Shown in pieces: positions 1 through 13,910 of a DNA stretch of 64,000 bases. The notes under the pieces were generated by a model. It did not search any database, was not told the origin of the DNA, and saw only the letters and a program-made list of their open reading frames with translations. The position numbers were made by a program, and so were the translations under genes. Numbering within the stretch: position 1 is the first letter of the stretch; every line of letters starts with the position of its first letter. Origin of the DNA: Corynebacterium lubricantis DSM 45231 (lineage in GTDB: Bacteria > Actinomycetota > Actinomycetes > Mycobacteriales > Mycobacteriaceae); the NCBI RefSeq assembly GCF_000379425.1, contig NZ_KB902188.1, positions 1-64,000 on the forward strand, given 5' to 3'.

Positions 1-134
1 CTATGCGGCAGGGAAACAACCAAGCACACAAACCAACACACAAACAAAAGTACATTGGCACACTATCGAGTTCTCACACAACACTTGCACACCCACACGC
101 AGTTAACTAAGCGTTAACCTTGTCTGAAGCAGCT
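1..134 (-). promoter_or_regulatory. Leader of an rRNA operon leaving the window to the left
   Basis: On the minus strand, 75-55 reads AGAACTCGATAGTGTGCCAA, which closely resembles the conserved GAGAACTCAATAGTGTG element of actinobacterial pre-16S leaders. It follows a strong promoter at 141-169, and the stretch below it is a GT-rich run with no reading frame of its own. I infer that a 16S rRNA gene starts just left of position 1, transcribed in the same direction as tyrS. No mature rRNA is inside the window. Nothing else is seen between 170 and 328. Confidence 0.6.
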
Positions 135-140
135 TGATCA

Positions 141-169
141 ACCTTAAACACAATCTGAACGAAAGTCAA
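141..169 (-). promoter_or_regulatory. Strong promoter, probably of the rRNA operon
   Basis: The minus strand shows a -35 hexamer TTGACT (169-164), a spacer of exactly 17 nt and a -10 hexamer TAAGGT (146-141). A start near 134 would give the long leader described for 1-134. It lies downstream of the tyrS terminator, so it starts a new leftward transcript. Confidence 0.6.
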
Positions 170-328
170 AACCATGTTCTCGGCATATAACTTAATTTCT
201 TAGTCCAGCGGTAGTTTTCCTGACCACCATCTCACCAGACCCTGTAGGTCTTAGCGGGGCGTTGTCGGTCTCGCTGACTCACATAAATCTACACACCCAC
301 CAACACAACAACAAATCGCCAGGTAGAA

Positions 329-362
329 GCACAAAAACCGCATTCAATAGAATGCGGTTTGT
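329..362 (-). terminator. Rho-independent terminator of tyrS
   Basis: A perfect 11-bp stem (335-345 with 350-360, core AAACCGCATTC) encloses the 4-nt loop AATA. On the minus strand it runs into TTTTTG, just after the tyrS stop codon. Confidence 0.85.
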
Positions 363-378
363 TGTTTGGGCTAGACGA

Positions 379-1650
379 TTATCCGGTGATCTTCACGCCG
401 GCAAAGTTCTTCTTGCCGCGACGCAGCACGAGCCACTTTCCGTGCAGGAGGTCCTCGGACTGTGGTTCCCACTCTTCGGAATCAACACGCTGGTTGTTCA
501 CGTAGGCGCCGCCCTCCTTGATGGCGCGGCGTGCTGCACCGCGGGAATCTACGAGACCAGTACCCACAAGCAGATCCACGATTGTGCGCGCTTCTCCAGG
601 GGCAACCTCGAATACCTCGGTTTCCGAAACCGAAGATGCCAGGGTCTTTTCATCCAGGTCTTCCAGGTCGGCACGGCCGAAGAGTGCCTGAGATGCAAGT
701 TCGACTGCCTTGGTTGCCTCAGTGCCGTGCACCAAATTGGTCATTTCCTGGGCAAGGCGCTTCTGTGCCTCGCGCTTGAATGGACGCTCGGCAACCTCGA
801 CCTCGAGCTCATCGAGCTCTTCCTTGGTCAGGAAAGTGAACCAACGCAGGTAACGGATCACGTCAGCGTCAGAGGCATTGATGAAGTACTGGTACCAGGT
901 GTACGGGCTGGTCATCTCTGGGTCGAGCCAGAGCGAGCCGCCACCAGTGGACTTGCCGAACTTCTTGCCTTCGGAGTCGGTGACCAAAGGCACGGTGAGC
1001 GCGTGGACCTGTTCGGAATCCATGCGACGGTTCAGGTCAACGCCAGCTACCAGGTTGCCCCACTGATCGCCGCCACCAACCTGGAGGATGCAGTCGTAGT
1101 TGCGACGCAGCTGCACAAAGTCGTTGGCTTGGAGCAGCATGTACGAAAACTCGGTGTAGGAAATGCCGTCATTTTCCAGACGACGCTTCACGGTGTCACG
1201 CGAGAGCATGGTGGACAGCGGAAAGTGCTTGCCAATGTCACGCAGGAACGTGATCACGGACATATCCTTCGTCCAGTCATTGTTGTTCACCAGCTGCGCA
1301 GCATTGTCACCCTCGAAGGAAACAAAACGGGAAAGCTGACCGGAAATTCGCTCGGACCATTCCTCAACAGTGTCCACGGAATTCATGGAGCGCTCCCCCA
1401 CGTCGCGTGGGTCACCGATCATGCCGGTGGCACCGCCAGCAAGAACCAATGGACGGTGCCCAGCTTCTTGGAAGCGGCGCAGCATCAACAGTGGTACCAG
1501 GTGGCCGGCGTGCAGCGAAGGACCGGTGGGGTCAAAACCGCAGTAGAGAGAGATGGGCTCTTCGGTAGCCTTGCGCAGTTCGTCCAGATCGGTGGATTGG
1601 TTGATCAGGCCACGCCAAGTGAGCTCGTCAATGATGTTCGTCGATGACAA
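379..1650 (-). CDS. tyrS: Tyrosyl-tRNA synthetase
   Basis: This cytoplasmic class I aminoacyl-tRNA synthetase charges tRNA-Tyr with tyrosine. The 423-aa protein has normal length for the bacterial TyrS family. The HIGH-type signature appears as HAGHL (about residues 47-51), the tyrosine pocket as GGGDQWGN (about 190-197) and the KMSKS loop as KFGKSTGG (about 230-237). An S4-like RNA-binding domain fills the C-terminus (about 355-420). The start is TTG, placed by an AAAGGA ribosome site 6 nt upstream and a good N-terminus ([14 protein letters not shown]). It is the last gene of a leftward cluster and is followed by a clear terminator. No T-box is visible upstream. Confidence 0.97.
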   Translation of the reverse strand: MSSTNIIDELTWRGLINQSTDLDELRKATEEPISLYCGFDPTGPSLHAGHLVPLLMLRRFQEAGHRPLVLAGGATGMIGDPRDVGERSMNSVDTVEEWSERISGQLSRFVSFEGDNAAQLVNNNDWTKDMSVITFLRDIGKHFPLSTMLSRDTVKRRLENDGISYTEFSYMLLQANDFVQLRRNYDCILQVGGGDQWGNLVAGVDLNRRMDSEQVHALTVPLVTDSEGKKFGKSTGGGSLWLDPEMTSPYTWYQYFINASDADVIRYLRWFTFLTKEELDELEVEVAERPFKREAQKRLAQEMTNLVHGTEATKAVELASQALFGRADLEDLDEKTLASSVSETEVFEVAPGEARTIVDLLVGTGLVDSRGAARRAIKEGGAYVNNQRVDSEEWEPQSEDLLHGKWLVLRRGKKNFAGVKITG

Positions 1651-1686
1651 AGGTGTTCCTTTAAGATGAATTGATAAATTGATAAA

Positions 1687-1866
1687 TTATGCGGATGGGG
1701 TCCAGGGCTGTGCTTCGTCGATAAGCAATACTGGGATGCCTTCATCGATGCGATAGGCAATGCCGAGCCGCTCGTTGACCAAGAGCTGTTCATCTTCCAG
1801 ATAGGTCAGTGGGCCCTTGTCCTTGGGACAGACCAGTACTTCGAGCAGTTTCGGATCAAGACTCAT
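1687..1866 (-). CDS. Trm112-like / UPF0434 small protein
   Basis: This 59-aa protein has the Trm112/UPF0434 pattern: an N-terminal LDPKLLEVLVCP block and a C-terminal GIAYRIDEGIPVLL block. Family members activate methyltransferases or act as small zinc-binding adaptors, but the bacterial role is poorly defined. The usual paired cysteines are degenerate: only Cys13 remains in CPKDKGPL, so zinc binding is doubtful. It lies between tyrS and the membrane protein gene on the same strand, with a gap of 11 nt to the latter. It is identified from its own translation, since it is short and overlapped by spurious frames. Confidence 0.8.
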   Translation of the reverse strand: MSLDPKLLEVLVCPKDKGPLTYLEDEQLLVNERLGIAYRIDEGIPVLLIDEAQPWTPSA

Positions 1867-1877
1867 GGTTGATTACC

Positions 1878-2519
1878 TTACCCGTTCTCTGCCTCTGGGT
1901 TACCGTTGAGCCCCGGCAGGTTGCCAAACTTTGAGCGCAACATCCTGGCCTGGGAGTCGAGGGCGCGAACGTTGTTGTCCAAAATGGCCTGTTTGATGGA
2001 TTCAAGCGCGGTGGTGAGCGTGTACAGCGAGTCAAGCACGTGGTCAACAGCTGAGGGCAGATGGAGATCAGGCGCATCGAGGTAGGTGGTGACCACCTCG
2101 GGCAGGTAGATCTCGATGATATTCCACACGCTTTGCTGCTGATCGGGCGCGGATTCCATGGAATCCCACTCGGCAAGCACGAAACGGGCATTCTGGCTGA
2201 GCACGCGTGCCTGATCGAGGACCTCGCGCGGCGGATTCGCATGCCCAAGTTGGTTCAGGGTGGCCTGCAGCGTGCGCTCGAGGGTCACGGGAGCCGGTAC
2301 GGCCGGTTTCGGCAGCTCTTTTTGCTTCTTCTCGGGAGTCAGCACAGCGCCGGCACCCCAGGCAGCAACGGCAACCACGGGCCACAGAGCGCCAAGACCC
2401 ACCGCGAGGTGGATCACAATCACCAGCACGGCGGCGATAATTCCCACCAGGTTCTTGCGCGACTTAAAAAAGTTCGTGTTCACACCTGTGTTGTCGGCAG
2501 ATTCACTATTGGAAGGCAC
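1878..2519 (-). CDS. Small membrane protein with two TM segments, XpaC-like (function unknown)
   Basis: This 213-aa protein has a short polar N-terminus, two hydrophobic segments in tandem (about residues 20-60, separated by a Gly) and a soluble helical C-terminal part with LPEVVTTYLDAPD and a C-terminal DNNVRALDSQARML helix. The helical part faintly recalls XpaC / 5-bromo-4-chloroindolyl phosphate hydrolysis proteins, which occur near TelA and VWA genes; this is a weak inference. The start is GTG at 2519, set by AAGGAG 4 nt upstream, so the gene overlaps the end of the VWA lipoprotein gene by 14 nt and is probably translationally coupled. A longer reading back to 2576 is unlikely. Confidence 0.65.
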   Translation of the reverse strand: MPSNSESADNTGVNTNFFKSRKNLVGIIAAVLVIVIHLAVGLGALWPVVAVAAWGAGAVLTPEKKQKELPKPAVPAPVTLERTLQATLNQLGHANPPREVLDQARVLSQNARFVLAEWDSMESAPDQQQSVWNIIEIYLPEVVTTYLDAPDLHLPSAVDHVLDSLYTLTTALESIKQAILDNNVRALDSQARMLRSKFGNLPGLNGNPEAENG

Positions 2520-4080
2520 GGATCTCCTTAAATGCTGCATCGAGGTCGCCGCCCATGGCGTCGAAGACTTCCCCACCGGTCAAGTCTGCCACCCCGTTCA
2601 TCTCCTCCACGCTGGCCTCGCCGTACAGGATCACGAATACCGGAATTTCTTTCTTGTCTGCGGGCAGGCTCTCATACTCGTCGAGGAACATCGGATAGTT
2701 CGGTCCCTCGGTCACGATGCCGTCGCTGAGCAACACAATCGTCGGAATGCCGTGCTGTGTGTCAGCGTCACGTAAGGCGTCGAGAAGCGACTGGTACAAC
2801 GGCGTATAGCCTTGCGCCTGCAAACCGTTGACGTAGTACTCAAGGTCGGCCCGCACACCGGGATCTTCGCGGTCAAACACAACCGTGGTCGGCGGGTTAG
2901 CTTGATCGAATCCGCGCACGGTGACCTGCTCGTTGTCGCGCAGCGCCACATCACCCGTCGACGTCGCCGCATCGCCGTTGATCAGCGAGCGCATGATCAC
3001 CTGCAGCGACTCCAACCGCTCGCCTTCCATCGACCCAGAGGTATCCAGGACGAACGTCGTCGATCCAGGTTGGCGGTACTCATTGTTATAAGAATTCAAG
3101 AGCGTATCGACGACCGCCTGGTCTCCCGGGAAGGCCAGTTCAATCACTTGCTGCTGCTCGAGCTCGGCGGGCATCGCTGAGACTTGGCCAACTGGGCGCC
3201 GGTAAGTCTGCGCGATATCGTCTTGGTGCTCGAGCAACCACTCGCTTAAGGCTTGGACTTTGTCGCCGGCTTCGCTGTCGGACGGCTGAGCCATGGTAGA
3301 CAGCGGGTAATCGGCCGAAATCACTCCGTCCTGCGGGACGATCACGGTGATGGGATGGCCTTCGTCGCGAAGCTGGTACAACGTGGATTCGTAGTTGACA
3401 ATAGCGTCCACTTTGCCGGGCGATTCGACGAAGGAGTCCGCAAGCCAGCCGGACGAGCCGGACACCATGTCCTGCGCCTGGTACAACTGCGTCATCGGCT
3501 CAGAGATGGTGGCGATGTCGGCCTGGTTCAACGCCTGTCCAGTATCGGAAAGCGCTGTTGCCACGGAGACGAGCGCGGAGAAACCGGAATTGGAGGTCGA
3601 CGGATCCGTCATGCCGAAGGTGAAATCGCCGGCTTCTGCCGCTTGGGCAAACTCAGCCCAGGTCGGCTGGTGGGTGTCCCAGCCGAGTCGCTGGGCAGAT
3701 TCTTCCCAGACTCCGAAAGCGACCGGGCTGGTGGCAATCTTGGTTTCGTCGGCGAGCTTCGACGAGGCGCCGATGAGGTCGACGTATCGGTTCGTCGCGA
3801 ACCAGGTCGCGTCCACTTGCCCGTCGAACTCCCCTGCTAACAGGTTCTGCGAGTTTTCCAGCGTTCCGCTTGGAAATTGCAGCTCGATCGGAAATCCAAG
3901 ATCGTCTGAAGCGCTCTGCACCAACGGCTCAAGGTCCTGGAGCTCGGTGGCGGCGACGATGGTGAGTGGCTCGTCGTTAAAGTTCGAGCCAAAGAGCGAG
4001 CCCACGCTTGGCGACGAGCCACAGGCCACAAGACCGACGGATGCCAGGATGGCAACGAGGAGTGCTTGTATGCGTTTCAT
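2506..4080 (-). CDS. Lipoprotein with solute-binding-like and von Willebrand A domains
   Basis: The 524-aa protein starts with a lipoprotein signal peptide whose lipobox is LVAC, so Cys20 should be lipidated and the protein anchored outside the membrane. Residues about 30-300 look like a periplasmic-binding-protein type II fold. Residues about 340-524 form a VWA domain with the MIDAS motif DTSGSM (DxSxS) and a later LLSDG strand, so a bound divalent metal is likely. VWA domains mediate protein-protein contacts. No ABC permease or ATPase gene is nearby, so the binding domain probably senses or scaffolds rather than feeds a transporter. Its ATG overlaps the stop of the preceding gene (TAATG). 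Confidence 0.85.
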   Translation of the reverse strand: MKRIQALLVAILASVGLVACGSSPSVGSLFGSNFNDEPLTIVAATELQDLEPLVQSASDDLGFPIELQFPSGTLENSQNLLAGEFDGQVDATWFATNRYVDLIGASSKLADETKIATSPVAFGVWEESAQRLGWDTHQPTWAEFAQAAEAGDFTFGMTDPSTSNSGFSALVSVATALSDTGQALNQADIATISEPMTQLYQAQDMVSGSSGWLADSFVESPGKVDAIVNYESTLYQLRDEGHPITVIVPQDGVISADYPLSTMAQPSDSEAGDKVQALSEWLLEHQDDIAQTYRRPVGQVSAMPAELEQQQVIELAFPGDQAVVDTLLNSYNNEYRQPGSTTFVLDTSGSMEGERLESLQVIMRSLINGDAATSTGDVALRDNEQVTVRGFDQANPPTTVVFDREDPGVRADLEYYVNGLQAQGYTPLYQSLLDALRDADTQHGIPTIVLLSDGIVTEGPNYPMFLDEYESLPADKKEIPVFVILYGEASVEEMNGVADLTGGEVFDAMGGDLDAAFKEIRAFQ

Positions 4081-5264
4081 TAGTTGGTCTCCGTCGTCTC
4101 GGGGGTGGTGGTTTCAGGGTCGTCTCGAGGTGGCGTTGTATACGCCTTGCCCACCTCAGTAATCAAGAGTTCGAGCTGGTCATAAGACGGCAGATCGACC
4201 GAGGCCACATAATCTACGGGTGGCGTCAAGCCATGTTCACTCATGACCTCGGAAAAGATCTCGGAGTTGCTGGGGCGGAACCCGTGGCGGGCCGCTAGCT
4301 CCTGCAGCTCAGCATCCTCGGTGAGCAGGCGACCGACCTCAGAACCGGCCTCATTCATTCCGACGACACCGTGGTTTGCCTGGACAGTCGGGTCGAGGTA
4401 GAGCAGGACGTGGGAATCGTCGATACGCGAGTTCGGTGACATCTGCTCGCCGAGGAACTGTGCCTCATAGACCATGACCATTGGTGCGGCGCCCATGCCC
4501 TGGCTGAGGTAGTCCGCGAACGGGCCGGCCGAGCTCGAGGCCGTGTAGCCTTGCCCCGCGAAGAACGGGGTGATTTGCCGGACGAGTTCGTCATTGTTGC
4601 TGGCCAATTCAGGATTCTCGTTGGTAAACACCCAGTACAAGATCGACAGGTACATCGCGGCCGAATTTGAGGTGCGAATATCGGTGGTGGAAATCTGCAC
4701 CGTTCGCGGCGAGGGAAATTCACTGCCGAGGTCGCGCCAACGGGTATTCGACGTGGCTAATTCGGTAAATCCGGCGACATCGAGGACTTGCATCCCATTG
4801 TCCTCGCGCACGAGACCTTCGCGCTTGAGGATTTCGACGATGGGTTCGAAGGTGGCCACACCCATCGGAGAATAGAACGGATAGGACGCCGTGTAGTCGG
4901 AGGATTGGCGCTCGACCTTTTCGGTGGCTGGGCCCGACGATGGTGAGGCGAAATCGTACTGCGAAAGGTCGGTTTGCTCGGCGATCTCACGCGAGCCGGC
5001 TGTGGTGACATTGACCTCATAGCCAAGTTGGCGGAACCGCTTTTCTACATCCGGGTCCCGGAAGAATCCGGCCTTTTCAGAACCGACTACCCCGCTGACC
5101 TGCGTGGTGGAAAAACCAGCCAGAGGATTGAGCGAGCGCAGGTCGGTGTTGGGCAACACAAACCTGCCGAGCACTACTGCTACTACCGCCACTACAACCA
5201 AAAGAACACCAAGGACAACGGATTTCGATCTCCCGTTGTTCTTGGTGTTTGAACCAGGACTCAT
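4080..5264 (-). CDS. Membrane-anchored solute-binding-like protein
   Basis: The 394-aa protein has a polar N-terminus, one hydrophobic anchor (about residues 16-37, rich in Val) and a large extracellular part. The extracellular part contains elements of an extracellular solute-binding fold (SPSSGPATEK, FYSPMGVATF, VYEAQFLGEQM). The C-terminus is Thr/Pro/Glu-rich and probably disordered. It has no lipobox. The stop codon overlaps the ATG of the VWA lipoprotein gene, so the two are made together and may form one envelope complex. The ligand is unknown. Confidence 0.7.
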   Translation of the reverse strand: MSPGSNTKNNGRSKSVVLGVLLVVVAVVAVVLGRFVLPNTDLRSLNPLAGFSTTQVSGVVGSEKAGFFRDPDVEKRFRQLGYEVNVTTAGSREIAEQTDLSQYDFASPSSGPATEKVERQSSDYTASYPFYSPMGVATFEPIVEILKREGLVREDNGMQVLDVAGFTELATSNTRWRDLGSEFPSPRTVQISTTDIRTSNSAAMYLSILYWVFTNENPELASNNDELVRQITPFFAGQGYTASSSAGPFADYLSQGMGAAPMVMVYEAQFLGEQMSPNSRIDDSHVLLYLDPTVQANHGVVGMNEAGSEVGRLLTEDAELQELAARHGFRPSNSEIFSEVMSEHGLTPPVDYVASVDLPSYDQLELLITEVGKAYTTPPRDDPETTTPETTETN

Positions 5265-5317
5265 GTGCTTAGCTTATGGCACTCCTGGCTGGTTTGCAGT
5301 GCAAATGTACTAACCGC

Positions 5318-7956
<2,639 letters not shown>

Positions 7957-8036
7957 GTTTTCTCCTATTTTCGAAGTTTTCGAAGTTCAATATTTCTTAG
8001 AGTACCTGCCTGGCTAGACAGGACTTGCTTGGGCAT

Positions 8037-8534
8037 TTATTCGGGCTCTTGTTCAGGCGTTGCTGCTAGATCCCTGGCCAGCTGTTTGCCTGTGACAGGA
8101 TCGCGCGCGAGGACAAAGATCGTGTCGTCTCCAGCGATGGTGCCCACCACCGACTCGAGCCCGACCCGGTCGATGTAGCTGGCCAGATACTGTGCGGCCC
8201 CGGGTGGGGTGCGCAGCACGGCGATATTCGCAGAATAGTCCACGGACACGACAAGCTCCTCGAGCATGCGCCGCAGCTTATCCCGCGGGCCCGACGAGGC
8301 TTGCGCCAGCGTCTGGTCTTGGGTGTTGACGGTGTAGTACGCGCGGCCGCCCGAGGCTGGGCGCACCTTGACTGCCCCGAGTTCATCCAGGTCTCGTGAG
8401 AGTGTGGCCTGGGTGATGTCGATGCCCTCGTCGAGAAGCAACTCCGAGAGTTGAACCTGCGAAGTCACCCGCGAGTTCGCCAGGATGTCTAAGATCCTGG
8501 CTTGGCGCGCGGTGCGAGATGCTGGGGCGGTCAT
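8037..8534 (-). CDS. argR: Arginine repressor ArgR
   Basis: This 165-aa regulator has an N-terminal winged helix ([18 protein letters not shown], then [19 protein letters not shown]) and a C-terminal arginine-binding, hexamer-forming domain ([16 protein letters not shown]). With arginine bound, ArgR represses arg genes through ARG boxes; a likely target is the region before argC (13850-13885). The gene sits inside the operon it should control, 1 nt after the argF stop codon, which implies autoregulation. Confidence 0.95.
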   Translation of the reverse strand: MTAPASRTARQARILDILANSRVTSQVQLSELLLDEGIDITQATLSRDLDELGAVKVRPASGGRAYYTVNTQDQTLAQASSGPRDKLRRMLEELVVSVDYSANIAVLRTPPGAAQYLASYIDRVGLESVVGTIAGDDTIFVLARDPVTGKQLARDLAATPEQEPE

Positions 8535-8535
8535 G

Positions 8536-10655
<2,120 letters not shown>

Positions 10656-10656
10656 C

Positions 10657-11598
10657 CTACTTCACGTCCTTTCTGAAGACGGTTCCGTCTGGGTAATCTG
10701 CGCGTTCGTATTCTTCTGGCAGCACCATGGTGCCGATACCGCCCATGGTCATCAGCTCGAGGAGGACCGAGTGTGCGATGCGACCATCGATCACGTGTGC
10801 GGCCTTGACTCCCCCACGCACGGCGCGCAGACAGGACTCCATTTTCGGGATCATGCCGGCATCAAGCGTGGGCAGGATCTCCTCTAGCTTGTCCACTTCC
10901 ATCTTGGACACCAGCGAGTCCTTGTTTGGCCAGTCGGTGTAGAGGCCCTCTACGTTGGTGAGGATGACCAGGCGTTCCGCGCCAATCGCCTCAGCTAGCG
11001 CACCGGCAGCGGAATCGGCGTTGATGTTGTACACATTGCCGTCGGTGCCTGGGGCGATGCCGGAGACCACGGGTATTCTGCCCGCCTCGATGATGTCCAT
11101 CACGGCCTCAGGGTTCACGTCCACAATGTCGCCCACGAGGCCGATGTCGGTTTCTTTGCCGTCGACGTTTACGTAGCGCTTCTCGGCGGTGAAGAGCCGT
11201 GCGTCCTCGCCGGTGGTGCCCACCGCGTAAGGACCGTGGCTATTGATCAGGCCAACAAGGTCACGCCCGACCTGGCCGAAAAGCACCATGCGCACGATTT
11301 CCATGACCTCTGGGGTGGTCACGCGGAACCCGCCCTTGAACTCCCCGTCGAGGTTGACGCGCTTCAACATATCGGTGATCTGCGGGCCACCACCGTGCAC
11401 GACCACGGGCTTCGCGCCTACGGTGCGCAGGAAAACCATGTCGGCTGCGAACGCTTCCTTGAGCGACTCGTCGATCATGGCGTTGCCGCCGTATTTCACC
11501 ACGACAATCTTGTCGCGGAAGTGCTTGAGCCACGGCAGTGCCTCTGCGAGGACGTTTGCGCGTACCTCGCTGTTGACGCCTTTCATCAAGTCATCCAT
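10657..11598 (-). CDS. argB: Acetylglutamate kinase
   Basis: ArgB phosphorylates N-acetylglutamate and is the usual arginine feedback point in this cyclic pathway. The 313-aa protein carries the amino acid kinase motifs VVKYGGNAM (about 30-38) and VVHGGGPQI (about 65-73). The N-terminal helix before the kinase core is the kind found in arginine-inhibited hexameric enzymes, so feedback inhibition is likely. The start is the ATG preceded by AAGGAAATAG; a longer frame to 11826 overlaps argJ and is rejected. Confidence 0.96.
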   Translation of the reverse strand: MDDLMKGVNSEVRANVLAEALPWLKHFRDKIVVVKYGGNAMIDESLKEAFAADMVFLRTVGAKPVVVHGGGPQITDMLKRVNLDGEFKGGFRVTTPEVMEIVRMVLFGQVGRDLVGLINSHGPYAVGTTGEDARLFTAEKRYVNVDGKETDIGLVGDIVDVNPEAVMDIIEAGRIPVVSGIAPGTDGNVYNINADSAAGALAEAIGAERLVILTNVEGLYTDWPNKDSLVSKMEVDKLEEILPTLDAGMIPKMESCLRAVRGGVKAAHVIDGRIAHSVLLELMTMGGIGTMVLPEEYERADYPDGTVFRKDVK

Positions 11599-11608
11599 GT
11601 CTATTTCC

Positions 11609-12769
11609 TTAGCTGCTGTACGCCGAGTTGATTTCCACGTAATCGTGTGACAGGTCGGTGGTACGCACCATCGCCTTGCCTTCTCCACCGGTACCCAGGT
11701 CAACGAGTACGTCAATGTCTGCACCGCTGAGATCCACCTCGCGCGCACCTGGCGTGCCCGTGGTCTTTTCACATACGGCCTGGTTATTGAAGTACACGGA
11801 GATGTTGTCTGGGTCCATGTCCGCATCGGCCATGCCCACGGCTGCCAGCACGCGACCCCAGTTTGGGTCGGAGCCGAACATGGCGCACTTGAACAGATTG
11901 TCGCGCCCGAGGGTGCGGGCCGCGTTGAGCGCCTGCTCGTCGGTGGTGGTGCCCTGGACGTTGATGGTGACGCGCTTGGTCACGCCTTCCGCGTCGGCCT
12001 GCATCTGATCCGCGATGCTCGAGCTGACCTCAAGCACGGCCTGGTTCAGTTCCTCCTGCGTTGGTTCCACACCGGAGGCACCGGAAGCCATGATAATCAC
12101 GGTGTCATTGGTGGAGGTCGAACCATCGATGTCGAGGGTGTCGAAGGTGACCTTCGAGGCCTGACGCAGCGCCTGGTCCAATGCCTCAGGAGTTGCCTTC
12201 GCATCGGTGGTGATGGTGACCAACATGGTGGCCAAGGATGGAGCCATCATGCCCACACCCTTGCCCATCGCGCCCATGGACCAACCGTTGCCCTGAAAGT
12301 AGGCTTCCTTGCTCACGGTGTCCGTGGTCATGATCGCCACTGCCGCGTCGTGGCCGTGATCGCCCAGGCCACCAGAAACTGCGGCAACGCCGGCGCGGAC
12401 GTTGTCCATCGGAAGCAGCTCGCCGATAAGACCGGTGGAGCACACCGCAACATCATTTGCGTCCACACCCACGGCCTGGCCCGCGGCCGCCTGCATTTCC
12501 ACGGCATCCTTGTCGCCTTGAACACCGTTACAGGCATTAGCGTTACCGGAATTGAACAGCACAGCCTTGAGCTGGCCATCCTTGATCGCCTCACGAGTCA
12601 CCTTGACCGGAGAGGCAACCACACGGTTGCGCGTAAATACCGCTGCCGCGTTGAAGTCTGGGCCGTTGTTCACAACCAACGCCATGTCTGGGTTCCCGGA
12701 GGGCTTGATCCCAGCCGCGGTGGCCGCTGCGCTAAAGCCAGCTGGTGAGGTAATTCCGTGAGTGCTCAT
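11609..12769 (-). CDS. argJ: Bifunctional glutamate N-acetyltransferase / ornithine acetyltransferase
   Basis: ArgJ moves the acetyl group from N-acetylornithine to glutamate, making the pathway cyclic. The 386-aa precursor self-cleaves before a Thr; the motif [16 protein letters not shown] places this Thr at about residue 181. The oxyanion segment [10 protein letters not shown] (about 72-81) and DGSTSTNDT (about 215) are also present. No argE is in the cluster, in line with the acetyl-recycling route. Whether it can also start the pathway from acetyl-CoA cannot be read from sequence. Confidence 0.96.
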   Translation of the reverse strand: MSTHGITSPAGFSAAATAAGIKPSGNPDMALVVNNGPDFNAAAVFTRNRVVASPVKVTREAIKDGQLKAVLFNSGNANACNGVQGDKDAVEMQAAAGQAVGVDANDVAVCSTGLIGELLPMDNVRAGVAAVSGGLGDHGHDAAVAIMTTDTVSKEAYFQGNGWSMGAMGKGVGMMAPSLATMLVTITTDAKATPEALDQALRQASKVTFDTLDIDGSTSTNDTVIIMASGASGVEPTQEELNQAVLEVSSSIADQMQADAEGVTKRVTINVQGTTTDEQALNAARTLGRDNLFKCAMFGSDPNWGRVLAAVGMADADMDPDNISVYFNNQAVCEKTTGTPGAREVDLSGADIDVLVDLGTGGEGKAMVRTTDLSHDYVEINSAYSS

Positions 12770-12799
12770 GAGTGAAATCTTTCTAATCGGTACAACGGG

Positions 12800-13843
12800 T
12801 TAAGGGGCGACGCCTGCTTGTGGCAGACCAGCAACTTCATCGAAACCGAGCGCAATATTCATGCACTGCACGGCAGCGCCGCCGGTTCCCTTCGTCAAGT
12901 TATCAATCGCACTTGTCATCAACAGTTTTCCAGCATTTACATCGGCTTCGACCTGCACGTGGCACATATTCGAACCAACGATGTTCTGGGTCTGAGGCTG
13001 AACGCCTTCCGGCAAGAGGTAGACGAATGGCTCGTTTGCGTAGAACTCTTCGTAGACCTTGCGCGCCACATCCGTGGTCACGCCTTCGGCCAGCGGGGCT
13101 GTTGCCGTCGTGAGGATGCCGCGTGGCAGTGGTGCCAAAACCGGAGTGAAGCTCACGTTCACGTCCAGATCGGTGACTTCGCTCAGGTTCTGTCGGATCT
13201 CCGGGGTGTGGCGGTGCTTGCCCGCGGTGTTATATGCCTTCAGCGAGCCCATGGTTTCCGATCCCAGCAGTGGCACCGATGCCTTCTTCCCCGCCCCAGA
13301 GACGCCGGTGACGGACACGAAGGCCAAGTCCGGTTTGATGATGCCGGCTTCGACGGCAGGCATGGTGGCCAGGGTTGCGCCCGTTGGGAAGCAGCCGGGC
13401 ACCGCTATACGACGAGCTCCTTGGATCTGCTCGCGGTGACCAGGCATCTCCGGAATGCCATACGGCCAGGTGCCCGCATGCGCGGAACCATAGAAGGTTT
13501 CCCAATCCTCCGAGTTTTGGAGGCGGAAGTCTGCCGCGCAGTCAATGACCACGACGTCTTCGGGAAGCGCCGCCCCGATTTCTGCGGAGTGGCCGTGCGG
13601 TAATCCAAGGAAGACAACATCGTGGCCCGCGAGGGTGTCCACCGAGGTTGTTTCAATCACTCGGTCCGCCAGCTGCGGAAGATGCGGCATAAGCTCGGCG
13701 ACAGGCTGACCGGCATTCGAGTTTCCGGTCAGCGCGCCGATTTCAAGCTCGCCTGCAAGATATTGCGGATGATTCAACAACAGGCGCAGAATCTCGCCGC
13801 CTGCATATCCTGTTGCTCCTGCTACTGCTACCTTGAGTGCCAT
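12800..13843 (-). CDS. argC: N-acetyl-gamma-glutamyl-phosphate reductase
   Basis: ArgC reduces N-acetylglutamyl phosphate to the semialdehyde with NADPH. The 347-aa protein has an N-terminal Rossmann motif ([12 protein letters not shown]) and the catalytic Cys in VPGCFPTGA (about residue 150). The ATG at 13843 is chosen because a -10 hexamer TAGAGT ends only 6 nt upstream and no Shine-Dalgarno is present, so the operon mRNA is probably leaderless. A GTG two codons upstream is possible but less likely. It is the first gene of argCJBDFRGH. Confidence 0.96.
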   Translation of the reverse strand: MALKVAVAGATGYAGGEILRLLLNHPQYLAGELEIGALTGNSNAGQPVAELMPHLPQLADRVIETTSVDTLAGHDVVFLGLPHGHSAEIGAALPEDVVVIDCAADFRLQNSEDWETFYGSAHAGTWPYGIPEMPGHREQIQGARRIAVPGCFPTGATLATMPAVEAGIIKPDLAFVSVTGVSGAGKKASVPLLGSETMGSLKAYNTAGKHRHTPEIRQNLSEVTDLDVNVSFTPVLAPLPRGILTTATAPLAEGVTTDVARKVYEEFYANEPFVYLLPEGVQPQTQNIVGSNMCHVQVEADVNAGKLLMTSAIDNLTKGTGGAAVQCMNIALGFDEVAGLPQAGVAP

Positions 13844-13849
13844 GAACAC

Positions 13850-13885
13850 ACTCTAGCATTTATGCACCCCAATGCAAAGTATGCA
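13850..13885 (-). promoter_or_regulatory. arg operon promoter with ARG-box-like operators
   Basis: On the minus strand, -35 TTTGCA and -10 TAGAGT are 17 nt apart. Two TGCAT-type palindromes overlap them: TGCATACTTTGCAT (13885-13872) and TGCATAAATGCT (13866-13855). Such paired AT-rich boxes are the usual ArgR sites. ArgR binding here would cover the promoter directly. Confidence 0.6.
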
Positions 13886-13910
13886 GTGGGGTGTGTAGGA
13901 ACCGCGTGTT

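Noticed and set aside
262..1647. Long open frame on the plus strand opposite tyrS
   Set aside because: It is the mirror of a conserved gene in high-GC codon use; its translation has no recognisable domain and starts inside the rRNA-tyrS gap without a ribosome site.
1651..1686. T-box riboswitch before tyrS or pheS
   Set aside because: The gaps upstream are 36 and 62 nt and show no T-box sequence or antiterminator pair.
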